Below are positions 1-7,078 of a stretch of DNA of 43,220 bases, in pieces. Both the position numbers and the translations under genes were made by a program. The notes beneath the pieces are model-generated. The model ran no database searches. It was not told the DNA's origin and was given only the letters and a program-made list of their open reading frames with translations. The DNA comes from Opitutaceae bacterium UBA2377 (GTDB taxonomy: Bacteria > Verrucomicrobiota > Verrucomicrobiia > Opitutales > Opitutaceae): positions 47,761 through 90,980 of the forward strand of contig DDSZ01000043.1 in assembly GCA_002344205.1 (NCBI GenBank), in the 5' to 3' direction. How positions within the stretch are numbered: the stretch's first letter is position 1; every line of letters starts with the position of its first letter.

Positions 1-825
1 GCCGCCGCGCAGGTGAAGAAGGCGCTCGAGGTGACCAAGGCGCTCGGCGGCGAAAACTACGTGTTCTGGGGCGGCCGCGAGGGCTACGAGACGCTCCTCA
101 ACACCAACCTCAAGCGCGAGCAGGACCATCTCGCCCGCTTCCTGCACCTGGCGGTGGCCTATGCGAAGGAGATCGGCTTCAAGGGCCAGTTCCTCATCGA
201 GCCCAAGCCGAAGGAGCCCACGAAGCACCAATACGACTTCGACGTCGCCAGCGGCATCGCCTTCCTCCGCACCTACGGCCTCGAAAAGCACTTCAAGTTC
301 AACATCGAGACCAACCACGCCACCCTCGCCGGCCACACCTTCTCGCACGAGATCGAGGTCGCCGCCGCGCAGGGCATGCTCGGCTCGATCGACGCCAACG
401 CCGGCGACCTGCTTCTCGGCTGGGACACCGACCAGTTCAACACCGACGTGCGCGAGCTCACCCTCGCCATGATCTCCATCCTCAAGGCCGGCGGCCTCGG
501 CACCGGCGGTTTCAACTTCGACGCCAAGCTGCGCCGCCCCTCGATCGATCCGGAGGACCTCTTCCACGCGCACATCGGCGGCATGGATGCCTACGCCCTC
601 GCCTTCAAGCTGGCCCGACGCATCCTCGCCGACGGCAAGCTCGATCAGTTCGTGGCCGACCGCTACGCCTCCTACGACACCGGCTACGGCCGCGACATCG
701 AGAAAGGCCGCGTGGGCTTCAAGGAATTGAACAAGCTCGTCCTCACCAAGCTCGGTGAACCCAAGCCGAAGTCGGGCAAACAAGAATATCTCGAAAACTT
801 GGTCATGCAGTATCTGCACGACTGA
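1..825 (+). CDS. xylA: Xylose isomerase, 3' part (5' end outside window)
   Basis: This is the C-terminal 274 residues of a class II xylose isomerase, the cytosolic TIM-barrel enzyme that converts D-xylose to D-xylulose. The reading frame is open to the first base of the window, so the start lies outside it. Visible signatures are [18 protein letters not shown] (visible residues 64-81, carrying the metal-ligand Glu67 and catalytic Lys69), [17 protein letters not shown], and [18 protein letters not shown] with the Asp metal ligands. The family is about 435-440 residues long, so roughly 160 N-terminal residues are missing. The gene ends in YLHD and a strong intrinsic terminator follows six bases later, so it is the last gene of its transcript. 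Identification is secure. Confidence 0.97.
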   Translation, partial: AAAQVKKALEVTKALGGENYVFWGGREGYETLLNTNLKREQDHLARFLHLAVAYAKEIGFKGQFLIEPKPKEPTKHQYDFDVASGIAFLRTYGLEKHFKFNIETNHATLAGHTFSHEIEVAAAQGMLGSIDANAGDLLLGWDTDQFNTDVRELTLAMISILKAGGLGTGGFNFDAKLRRPSIDPEDLFHAHIGGMDAYALAFKLARRILADGKLDQFVADRYASYDTGYGRDIEKGRVGFKELNKLVLTKLGEPKPKSGKQEYLENLVMQYLHD

Positions 826-830
826 TGGTC

Positions 831-861
831 AAAGGCCGCCCTATCCGGGCGGCCTTTTTTA
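831..861 (+). terminator. Intrinsic terminator of xylA
   Basis: A perfect 10-bp stem (AAAGGCCGCC at 831-840 pairing with GGCGGCCTTT at 848-857) encloses a 7-base loop and runs into six T residues. It starts six bases after the xylA stop codon. Confidence 0.93.
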
Positions 862-949
862 TCCCTTGGCCGGGAACCATCCGCCCGCCCCGCTCTCCCA
901 CTTCGTTCCTGTTTGCCGCCTCACCCGGTTTCACTCTGATGCTCCTGCC

Positions 950-1363
950 ATGAAAGCCTTTCTCCTCGCCGCCGTGCTGCTGCCATTTCTGGCCGGTTGC
1001 TCGTCGCTCTCCTCGCACAAGAACCCGGCCGTGAAGCTGGGCGATTTCCGGCGCTTTCACGTCGAGAAACGACTCTCCGACGACCGCGGCATCGACACCC
1101 TCATCGCGCGCGATCTGCAACGCCGCGGCTTCGAGGTCACGCAGGGCTTTCTCACCATGATGCCCGACAACGCCCAGGTCATCATCTCCTACGACGACCG
1201 CTGGGCCTGGGATTTCCGCACCTATCTCATCGAGCTCAACATCGCCGCCGTGGACGCCCACCGCAAAAAACTCATCGCCACCGGCACCCTCCGCGTCCCC
1301 GGCCCTCTCAGCCGCGATCCCGAGGCGGTGATCACCGAGATCCTCGATTCTTTCTTCAAGTAA
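950..1363 (+). CDS. Small lipoprotein of unknown function
   Basis: This encodes a 137-residue protein starting at ATG 950 (MKAFLLAAVLLPFLAGCSS). It has a hydrophobic signal segment and a lipobox LAGC with Cys17, so it should be lipid-modified and anchored to a membrane. The mature part has a mixed alpha/beta pattern: a LGDFRRFHV strand, an IARDLQRRGFEV helix-strand, and QVIISYDDRW followed by IELNIAAVDAH. That pattern resembles small DUF4136-like envelope lipoproteins, but I do not recognise a specific family. A longer frame begins at 755 inside xylA, but the signal peptide fixes the start at 950. The gene lies between the xylA terminator and the response regulator and appears to be transcribed alone. 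Confidence 0.75.
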   Translation: MKAFLLAAVLLPFLAGCSSLSSHKNPAVKLGDFRRFHVEKRLSDDRGIDTLIARDLQRRGFEVTQGFLTMMPDNAQVIISYDDRWAWDFRTYLIELNIAAVDAHRKKLIATGTLRVPGPLSRDPEAVITEILDSFFK

Positions 1364-1440
1364 GGGTGGCCGATATTAAGTCAGTTCAGGCCTAGTGGCC
1401 CGGCATTGACCGGCCCGATTACCTTGGTTGCCTTGGTCAG

Positions 1441-1836
1441 GTGAGCACGACTCCTCCATTCCGACCCGCCGGCCAGCGGATCCTTCTCGCCGAGGACGAT
1501 CCCACCACGCGGCGCATCGTGAGCTTCAAGCTCGGCCGGGACGGTTACACCGTCGAGACCGCCGACAACGGCGAGCAGCTCCTGCAAATGGCCGCGGCCC
1601 GCCCGCCCGCGCTCTTCATTCTCGATCTCATGATGCCCATTCAGGACGGCTTCAGCACCCTGCTCAAACTCAAGGAGCAGCCCGCGCTGGCCGGCATCCC
1701 GGTCATCGTGCTCTCCGCCAAGAGCGACGAAGAGGAAGTCGTGCGCTGCCTCAACGCCGGCGCCGCCGACTACGTGGTGAAACCCTTCAGCCCCGAGGAG
1801 CTGGCCGTGCGCGTGGGGCGGCTGCTGAAAAAATGA
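1441..1836 (+). CDS. Single-domain response regulator (CheY-like receiver)
   Basis: This is a 131-residue protein made only of a receiver domain, with GTG as the most plausible start. Visible active-site residues are the acidic pair Asp19-Asp20 (LLAEDDPT), phospho-acceptor Asp62 in LFILDLMMP, Ser92 in VIVLSAKS, and Lys114 in DYVVKPFSP. There is no DNA-binding or enzymatic output domain, so it must act by protein-protein contact. Its stop overlaps the start of the next gene (ATGA at 1833-1836), which indicates translational coupling with the outer-membrane barrel gene. I infer that it tunes the adjacent exopolysaccharide machinery. No partner histidine kinase lies in the window. Confidence 0.93.
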   Translation: MSTTPPFRPAGQRILLAEDDPTTRRIVSFKLGRDGYTVETADNGEQLLQMAAARPPALFILDLMMPIQDGFSTLLKLKEQPALAGIPVIVLSAKSDEEEVVRCLNAGAADYVVKPFSPEELAVRVGRLLKK

Positions 1837-3167
1837 TCGCCCGCTTGGTCAGTGCGTCCGGCCGCCTGCTGCTGTGCCTGCTGGCTTTGGCCCTCGCCGC
1901 CCCGGCCGCCACCCGCGAGGCGGCGCTGGCGGCCCGCACTGCCGGCGATTACCCGCGCGCCATCGAGCTATTCTCTGCCCTCCTCACCGCCGCGCCCGAC
2001 GACGCCGAACTGCATCTGCTGCTCGGCACCGTGCAAGGCTGGGCCGGCCGGTATGACGACGCACTCGCCACCCTGGCCCGCGGACTCGCCCTCGCGCCGG
2101 ACGACACCGACCTGCAGCTCGCCCGCGGCCGCGTGCTCGCGTGGTCCGGCCGACTGGGTGAAGCCGAGCAGGTCTTCCGCGGGATCCTCGCCCGGCAGCC
2201 CGAGAATCTGGAAGCGCAGAACATGGTCGGCCGCGTGCTCACCTGGCGCAAACGCTACGAGGCCGCCGAGGCCGTTTACACCAATATCCTGGCCGTGGCT
2301 CCCTCCGATCTGGACGCGCTCGTCGGCCGCGGCGATGTCGCCCGCTTCCAGGAGCGCTACGACGAATCCCGCGGCTTCTACCAGCGGGCGCTCGCCGTGG
2401 ATCCCGGCTCGGCCGAACTCGCCCGGCGGCTGGCCGCCATGCGCGGGGCCGGCCGCTGGCGTTTCGACGGCGGCTACGAACACAGTTTCTTCGCCGGCGA
2501 CCTGCGCGCCGACTGGTCCACCTGGCACGCCGCCCTGCGCTACGCCGCGGACCGGCGCACCGGAGTCACCCTTGGCCTCGAGCACAGCCGGCGCTTTGGG
2601 CTCACCGACACGCAGATCACCGGCACGGTGGACCGGCGGTTTTCCGATGTCGCCACGGGTTACGTGCGGCTGAGCGCCACGCCCTCGGCAGATTTTTATG
2701 CCGAGCACATGCTCGCCGCCGGCGGCACCTGGCGGGTGCGGGGCGGCGAAGACACGGCCCTGCCCCTGTTGTTTCTCGCCGACTACCGGGCGGCTGCCTA
2801 CGCCCCCGGCACTGCGCATTCGCTCTGGCTGGGCCTCACGCAATACCTGAACGGCCGCACCGCGCTCACCGCCAAGATCCTCACCACCCGCAACCTCAAC
2901 CGCCGCTGGACCGACGGCTGGCAGATCCGGCTCGACCGCGAACCGGCCGACCACTGGCGCTGGCATCTCGCTTATGTGGACAGCAACGAATCACTTTCCA
3001 GCACTGTCATCGACTTCACCCGCGAACTCCGCACCCGGGCCGTCTTCGGGGGAATCTACTATGAGTTCAGTCCGGTCTTTGGAGTGCGGCTTGATCTGAC
3101 CCACGAATGGGCCGGCGGGCTGCCCGACCGCAACGCCGTCAATGCCAGCGTCACCACCCGTTTCTGA
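1833..3167 (+). CDS. TPR-containing YaiO-family outer-membrane beta-barrel protein
   Basis: This encodes 444 residues starting at ATG 1833, which overlaps the upstream stop by four bases. A signal peptide (about residues 1-28, LLLCLLALALAAPAA) precedes roughly five TPR-like repeats (about 30-205), for example AGDYPRAIELFSALLTAAP and AERYDEAL-type helices. From about residue 210 the sequence alternates aromatic and polar residues (GGYEHSFFAGD, DYRAAAYAPG), typical of an outer-membrane beta-barrel. It ends in VTTRF, with the C-terminal Phe expected of a BAM-dependent barrel. The architecture matches YaiO-type proteins and recalls PgaA, where a periplasmic TPR domain feeds a polysaccharide to an export barrel. 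Next to a family 2 glycosyltransferase, an export-pore role is a reasonable inference but not proven. Confidence 0.85.
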   Translation: MIARLVSASGRLLLCLLALALAAPAATREAALAARTAGDYPRAIELFSALLTAAPDDAELHLLLGTVQGWAGRYDDALATLARGLALAPDDTDLQLARGRVLAWSGRLGEAEQVFRGILARQPENLEAQNMVGRVLTWRKRYEAAEAVYTNILAVAPSDLDALVGRGDVARFQERYDESRGFYQRALAVDPGSAELARRLAAMRGAGRWRFDGGYEHSFFAGDLRADWSTWHAALRYAADRRTGVTLGLEHSRRFGLTDTQITGTVDRRFSDVATGYVRLSATPSADFYAEHMLAAGGTWRVRGGEDTALPLLFLADYRAAAYAPGTAHSLWLGLTQYLNGRTALTAKILTTRNLNRRWTDGWQIRLDREPADHWRWHLAYVDSNESLSSTVIDFTRELRTRAVFGGIYYEFSPVFGVRLDLTHEWAGGLPDRNAVNASVTTRF

Positions 3168-4224
3168 ATCCGCGCTCCTGGCCGTGATCATCGCGCTGTG
3201 CTGGGCGATGGCCGGCGGCGCCGTTCTGGTCTGGGGCGGGGTGTTCGCGGCGCGGGTGCGCCGCCTGCATCGCGACCGGCACCACGCCACGGCCGAGCAC
3301 CGGCTCACCGGTCTCGTGCTGGACCACACCGCCCGGCCGCCGGCGGAGCGCGACCCGGCCGCCTTCGCCGCGTTGAAACCCTGGGAACGGGAAGTCCTGC
3401 TGCGCGCGCTCCGCCAGTTGATCGAGCAGACCAAAGGCCGTGAGCGCACGCAGTTGGTCGGCGTGCTGCGCGAGGCCGGCTTTCACCGGCAGGCGCTCAC
3501 CGACCTGCGCCAAGGGTTCAGTCTCCGCCGGCTGCATGCAGCCAACCTGCTCGGCGATTTCGACGACGAGGAAAGCATCGTCGCGCTGCGCGGGGCGCTC
3601 GCCGATCGCGACGCCGCCGTGCGGCTGGCCGCCGCCCGCGCCCTGCTGCGGCTCGACCGCATCGACTCGCTCGCCGGCCTGCTGCGCGCCCTCGCGTTTT
3701 CCCGCGAGGATCCGCCGCTGATTTTGGCGGAGATTTTCGCCCGGCTGCCGGAGCGCCTCATCCCCGAGGCGGTGCAACTGCTGGACGGCGGGCTCCCGGC
3801 GGAGTGGACGCGCATGCTCGCCATCGCCCTCGGCCGCCGGCAGGTGAGCGGCGCTTACGACACCTTCACCGCCCTCCGGCAAAGCGCCTCGCCCCGTGTG
3901 CGCGCCGCCGCCTGGGTCGCACTGGCCGAGCTCGGCGATCCCCGGGCGGGCGAACTGGTGATCGAGGGTCTGCGCGACCCTGCGCCCGATGTGCGCCGCG
4001 CCGCCGCCCAGTGCGCCGGGCAGCTCGGCGGACCGGACGTCCTCGCGCCGCTCGCCGAGCTGCTCGCGGATGCCGACTGGAACGTCGCCTGGGCCGCGGC
4101 GCAGGCGCTGCTTCAGTCCGGCCCGGCTGGGCGCGAACTGCTCGAAGCGCACGGCCGCCACGCGCCGGACGGCGACACCGGCAAACAGGCCCTGCTGGAG
4201 CTGACCCCGGAGGCCGCGCCATGA
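3142..4224 (+). CDS. Membrane-anchored HEAT-repeat protein
   Basis: This is a 360-residue protein whose start overlaps the end of the barrel gene by 26 bases. Residues 10-36 (LLAVIIALCWAMAGGAVLVWGG) form one transmembrane segment, followed by a basic stretch (RVRRLHRDRHH). From about residue 120 onward there are repeated helix pairs of HEAT type: IVALRGALADRDAAVRLAAA, ASPRVRAAAWVALAELGDP, LRDPAPDVRRAAAQCAGQLG, LLADADWNVAWAAAQALL. HEAT arrays are protein-protein scaffolds. Given the gene order, the likely job is to link the response regulator or the glycosyltransferase to the envelope, but no direct evidence shows the partner. Its stop overlaps the next start (ATGA at 4221-4224). Confidence 0.85.
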   Translation: MPASPPVSESALLAVIIALCWAMAGGAVLVWGGVFAARVRRLHRDRHHATAEHRLTGLVLDHTARPPAERDPAAFAALKPWEREVLLRALRQLIEQTKGRERTQLVGVLREAGFHRQALTDLRQGFSLRRLHAANLLGDFDDEESIVALRGALADRDAAVRLAAARALLRLDRIDSLAGLLRALAFSREDPPLILAEIFARLPERLIPEAVQLLDGGLPAEWTRMLAIALGRRQVSGAYDTFTALRQSASPRVRAAAWVALAELGDPRAGELVIEGLRDPAPDVRRAAAQCAGQLGGPDVLAPLAELLADADWNVAWAAAQALLQSGPAGRELLEAHGRHAPDGDTGKQALLELTPEAAP

Positions 4225-5657
4225 CCGAGGCTCCGCCGCCCTCCACCCTCCTGCTCGTCGCCACCGTCATCGGCTGGGGCGTCTTCGGCTTGGCGGTGCT
4301 GCAATACGGCATCTACACGCTGCAGACGGTCCTGGCGTTTTTCGAAATGAAGCGCGCCCGGCACGAAGAGCGCCGCGCCCAGGCCGGCTGGATGCTCGGC
4401 GCCAAGTCCGTGCCCGGCATCTCGCTGCTCGTCCCCGCCTACAACGAAGAGCTCACCATCGAGTCGAACATCCGCTCGCTGCTCACCCTGCGCTACCCGC
4501 GCTACGAAATCATCGTCGTCAACGACGGCTCGAAGGACGGCACGGCCGCGGCCGTGATCAAGGCCTTCGGCCTCCGGCGCACCGTTCTCCGCCGCCCCCA
4601 CCCCGCCCCCTGCAAGCCCATCCGCGGCATCTACGCGCATCCCGACCTCCCCAACCTCCTCTTCATCGACAAGGAAAACGGCGGCAAGTCCGACGCCCTC
4701 AACGCCGCCATGAACTACGCGCGCCACCCGCTCGTCTGCGGCGTGGACGCCGACTCGCTCCTCGACTACAACTCGCTGCTCAAGGCCGCCCGCCCCTTCG
4801 TCAACCGTCCCAACACCCTCATCGCCGTCGGCGGCACCATCCGCATCGCCAACGGCTGCGAGGTCCACGGCGGCACCGTCGTCAACGAAAACGCCCCGCG
4901 CAAACTCCTGCCCCTCTTCCAGATCGTCGAGTATCTGCGCGCCTTCCTCATCGCCCGGCTCGCCTTCAGCCGGATGAACACCGTCTCCATCATCTCCGGC
5001 GCCTTCGGCCTCTTCAAACGCAGCGCCGTGCTCGCGGTCGGCGGCTACACCCACGGCACCGTCGGCGAAGACATGGAGCTCATCGTCAAGCTGCACCGCC
5101 ACTACCGGGAAAAGCGCGAACCCTACCACATCCTCTTCATCCCCGATCCCGTGTGCTGGACCGAGGCGCCCGAAAGCCTCGCCGTGCTGCGCCGGCAGCG
5201 CACCCGCTGGGAACGCGGCCTTTGCGAGGTGCTGTGGCGGCACCGCGACATGATGCTCAACCCGCGCTACGGCCGCATCGGGCTCGTCGGCCTGCCGATG
5301 TTCGCGTTCTTCGACATCCTCGGCCCCTTCTTCGACCTCGCGGGCCTGCTCCTGTTGCCGCTCTTCTGGTGGTTCGGCCTGCTGAGCTTCGAGTTCCTCC
5401 TCGCCTTCTACAGCCTCGTGGCGCTCTACGGCGTCTTCCTGAGCATGATGGCGCTGGTGCTCGGCGAGGTGGCGCTCTTCCGGACCACCCGCAAGCGCGA
5501 CATGGCCCTGCTCGCCCTCGCCGCCATCGTGGAGAATTTCGGCTACCGCCAGCTCAACATCCTCTGGCGGATGGAGGGCATCTGGCAGTTCTTCCGCAAA
5601 CAAAAGGGCTGGGGCGACATGACCCGCACCGGTTTCGGCAAAAAACCGGCGCAGTAA
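4221..5657 (+). CDS. Family 2 glycosyltransferase, processive polysaccharide synthase type
   Basis: This encodes 478 residues, coupled to the HEAT gene by an ATGA overlap. An N-terminal membrane segment (about residues 10-40) precedes a GT-A domain. Key motifs are VPAYNEE (71-77), NDGS (101-104), DADS (176-179), GED (282-284) and the processive QxxRW motif (Q326-R-T-R-W330). Several hydrophobic segments follow (about 355-440), so the layout is that of PgaC/BcsA/hyaluronan-synthase-like inner-membrane synthases that polymerise from nucleotide sugars. No PilZ domain is visible. With the barrel and TPR protein upstream it would form a minimal synthase-dependent export system. Substrate cannot be read from the sequence. 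Confidence 0.93.
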   Translation: MTEAPPPSTLLLVATVIGWGVFGLAVLQYGIYTLQTVLAFFEMKRARHEERRAQAGWMLGAKSVPGISLLVPAYNEELTIESNIRSLLTLRYPRYEIIVVNDGSKDGTAAAVIKAFGLRRTVLRRPHPAPCKPIRGIYAHPDLPNLLFIDKENGGKSDALNAAMNYARHPLVCGVDADSLLDYNSLLKAARPFVNRPNTLIAVGGTIRIANGCEVHGGTVVNENAPRKLLPLFQIVEYLRAFLIARLAFSRMNTVSIISGAFGLFKRSAVLAVGGYTHGTVGEDMELIVKLHRHYREKREPYHILFIPDPVCWTEAPESLAVLRRQRTRWERGLCEVLWRHRDMMLNPRYGRIGLVGLPMFAFFDILGPFFDLAGLLLLPLFWWFGLLSFEFLLAFYSLVALYGVFLSMMALVLGEVALFRTTRKRDMALLALAAIVENFGYRQLNILWRMEGIWQFFRKQKGWGDMTRTGFGKKPAQ

Positions 5658-5715
5658 ATTTCCCGGCCGGCACGGAGGCCGGCCCTCCAGATTCAATTCC
5701 GCCAACCTTCCCGCG

Positions 5716-5776
5716 AATCACGCCGATGAACGCGGATTCATATTCCCATCCGGGATATCCGCGTCATCCGTGGCAA
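5716..5776. repeat. Intergenic repeat with inverted ACGCGGAT arms
   Basis: The 153-base gap between two tail-to-tail genes holds an inverted repeat (ACGCGGAT at 5730-5737 and ATCCGCGT at 5757-5764) embedded in GCGTCATCCGTGG-like text. It resembles the dispersed CGCGGAT/CGAATG repeats found between genes in several phyla. It looks related in style to the element at 6951-7055. Confidence 0.5.
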
Positions 5777-5810
5777 GGTCCGATTCCTCTTTTCCTGATT
5801 TCCACATTAG

Positions 5811-6935
5811 TTACCCCAGCACCCTGCGGATCGCCGCGTGCGCGAGCTCCATTTCGTCCTCGGCGCCGATGGTGATGCGGCACCAATCGAGCAGCGGCGC
5901 AAACGGCCGCGCCACCAAAATGCCCTCGGCGCGCATGGCCGCCTGAAACTCCGCGATGGGGCGGCCGGTCTGGAAAAACACGAAGCTGCCCTGCGGCCCG
6001 GCGTAGCGGCAGCCGAGTTCGTCGAGCACCGCGAGCAGCGCGTCGCGGCCGGCTTTCAGCCGGTGCCGCGCGGACTCGAGATAGTCCGGGTCCTCCAGGC
6101 TCGCGCGGGCGGCAACCACGCCCAGCAGGTTGGCGCTGCCGGTCATCAGCGGCCGCACGGCCTTCGCCAGCTCCGGTGCCATGACGGTGTAGCCGATGCG
6201 TTGGCCGGCCAAGCCGTGCAGCTTGGAAAAGGTCCTCGCCACCGTCACGTTGTGCCCCGCGCGCACGAGGTCCACGAGGGTGTTGCCCGCGAAATCGTCG
6301 GCGCACTCCAGGTAGGCCTCGTCCACAAAAACATGCGTGCGCTGCGCCTGCGCGATCACGAAGGCCCGCAGCTCCGCCGCCGGACAAAGCGTGGACGTGG
6401 GGTTGTTGGGATTGCAGACATACACGCACTTCGTCGCCGGTCCCACGGCCGCAGCCATCGCGTCGAGATCGTGCTCGAGCCGCGCATTCAGCGGCACAGC
6501 CACGGAATGCGCGCCCATGCGCTGCATCGCGCCGACGAACTGAAAGTATCCGGGCACGGCGCTCACGACTTCGCCGCCGTCCCGCCCGAGGTGCATGCCC
6601 ACGGCCTCCAGCAGTTCACCCGAGCCCGCGCCGAGCAGGATATGGTCGGGCGTCACGCCCTCCTTGGCCGCGATCAGCCGCACCAGCTCCGGGGCGAGCG
6701 CAAAGGGATAGCGCCCCACCTCACCGAGATGCGCCTGCATCGCGGCCAGCGCGCGGGGCGACGGCCCGAAGGCATTCTCGTTGAGCGAAAGCTGCACCAG
6801 CCCCGGCGGCGTGACGCGGGCGGCGGGCACCGCAGGCGGAGCCGCCGGCAGTTGCCGGGCCAGAACGAGACCGGAGGTCGCGGCGGCGGCGGTCTTGAAC
6901 CACTGCCGGCGGTTAAGGGAAGAAGGGATTTTCAT
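5811..6935 (-). CDS. Tat-exported histidinol-phosphate-type aminotransferase
   Basis: This encodes 374 residues starting at the ATG at 6935. An in-frame extension to 6989 would only add residues from a repeat, and the chosen start places a twin-arginine signal at the N-terminus (NRRQWFKTAAAATSGLVLA). The rest is a PLP fold-type I aminotransferase: LSLNENAFGPSP, CNPNNPTSTL, FVDEAYLE, the Schiff-base lysine Lys238 in TFSKLHGLAGQRIGY, and a C-terminal Arg in CRITIG. These are hallmarks of the HisC-like subgroup. Export of a folded PLP enzyme through Tat is unusual and suggests a periplasmic role other than histidine biosynthesis. The substrate is unknown. It stands alone, with repeats on both sides. 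Confidence 0.88.
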   Translation of the reverse strand: MKIPSSLNRRQWFKTAAAATSGLVLARQLPAAPPAVPAARVTPPGLVQLSLNENAFGPSPRALAAMQAHLGEVGRYPFALAPELVRLIAAKEGVTPDHILLGAGSGELLEAVGMHLGRDGGEVVSAVPGYFQFVGAMQRMGAHSVAVPLNARLEHDLDAMAAAVGPATKCVYVCNPNNPTSTLCPAAELRAFVIAQAQRTHVFVDEAYLECADDFAGNTLVDLVRAGHNVTVARTFSKLHGLAGQRIGYTVMAPELAKAVRPLMTGSANLLGVVAARASLEDPDYLESARHRLKAGRDALLAVLDELGCRYAGPQGSFVFFQTGRPIAEFQAAMRAEGILVARPFAPLLDWCRITIGAEDEMELAHAAIRRVLG

Positions 6936-6950
6936 GGACTTGTTTTTATT

Positions 6951-7055
6951 AACCACGAATGGACGCCAATACACACGAATATGAAACAACCACCCGATTC
7001 ACCCGACAGATAGATGCTCTGCGTTCACCAATCACATTCGTGTGCATTCGTGGTT
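6951..7055. repeat. Paired ACGAAT-type intergenic inverted repeat
   Basis: AACCACGAATG (6951-6961) is the exact reverse complement of CATTCGTGGTT (7045-7055). Inside it, CACACGAAT (6972-6980) mirrors ATTCGTGTG (7036-7044). The pair encloses 55 bases. The whole gap between the aminotransferase start and the end of the solute-binding gene is this element. Confidence 0.75.
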
Positions 7056-7078
7056 CAAGTTCAGCGCTGATTCCCGCT

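Noticed and set aside
755..1363. Longer 202-codon version of the small lipoprotein
   Set aside because: It would start inside xylA and run through the xylA terminator; the lipoprotein signal fixes the start at 950.
4113..5705. 530-codon open frame on the minus strand opposite the glycosyltransferase
   Set aside because: Composition is Glu/Val/Gly/Ala-rich without domain motifs, and it mirrors a gene with complete GT2 motifs. It is a high-GC antisense artefact.
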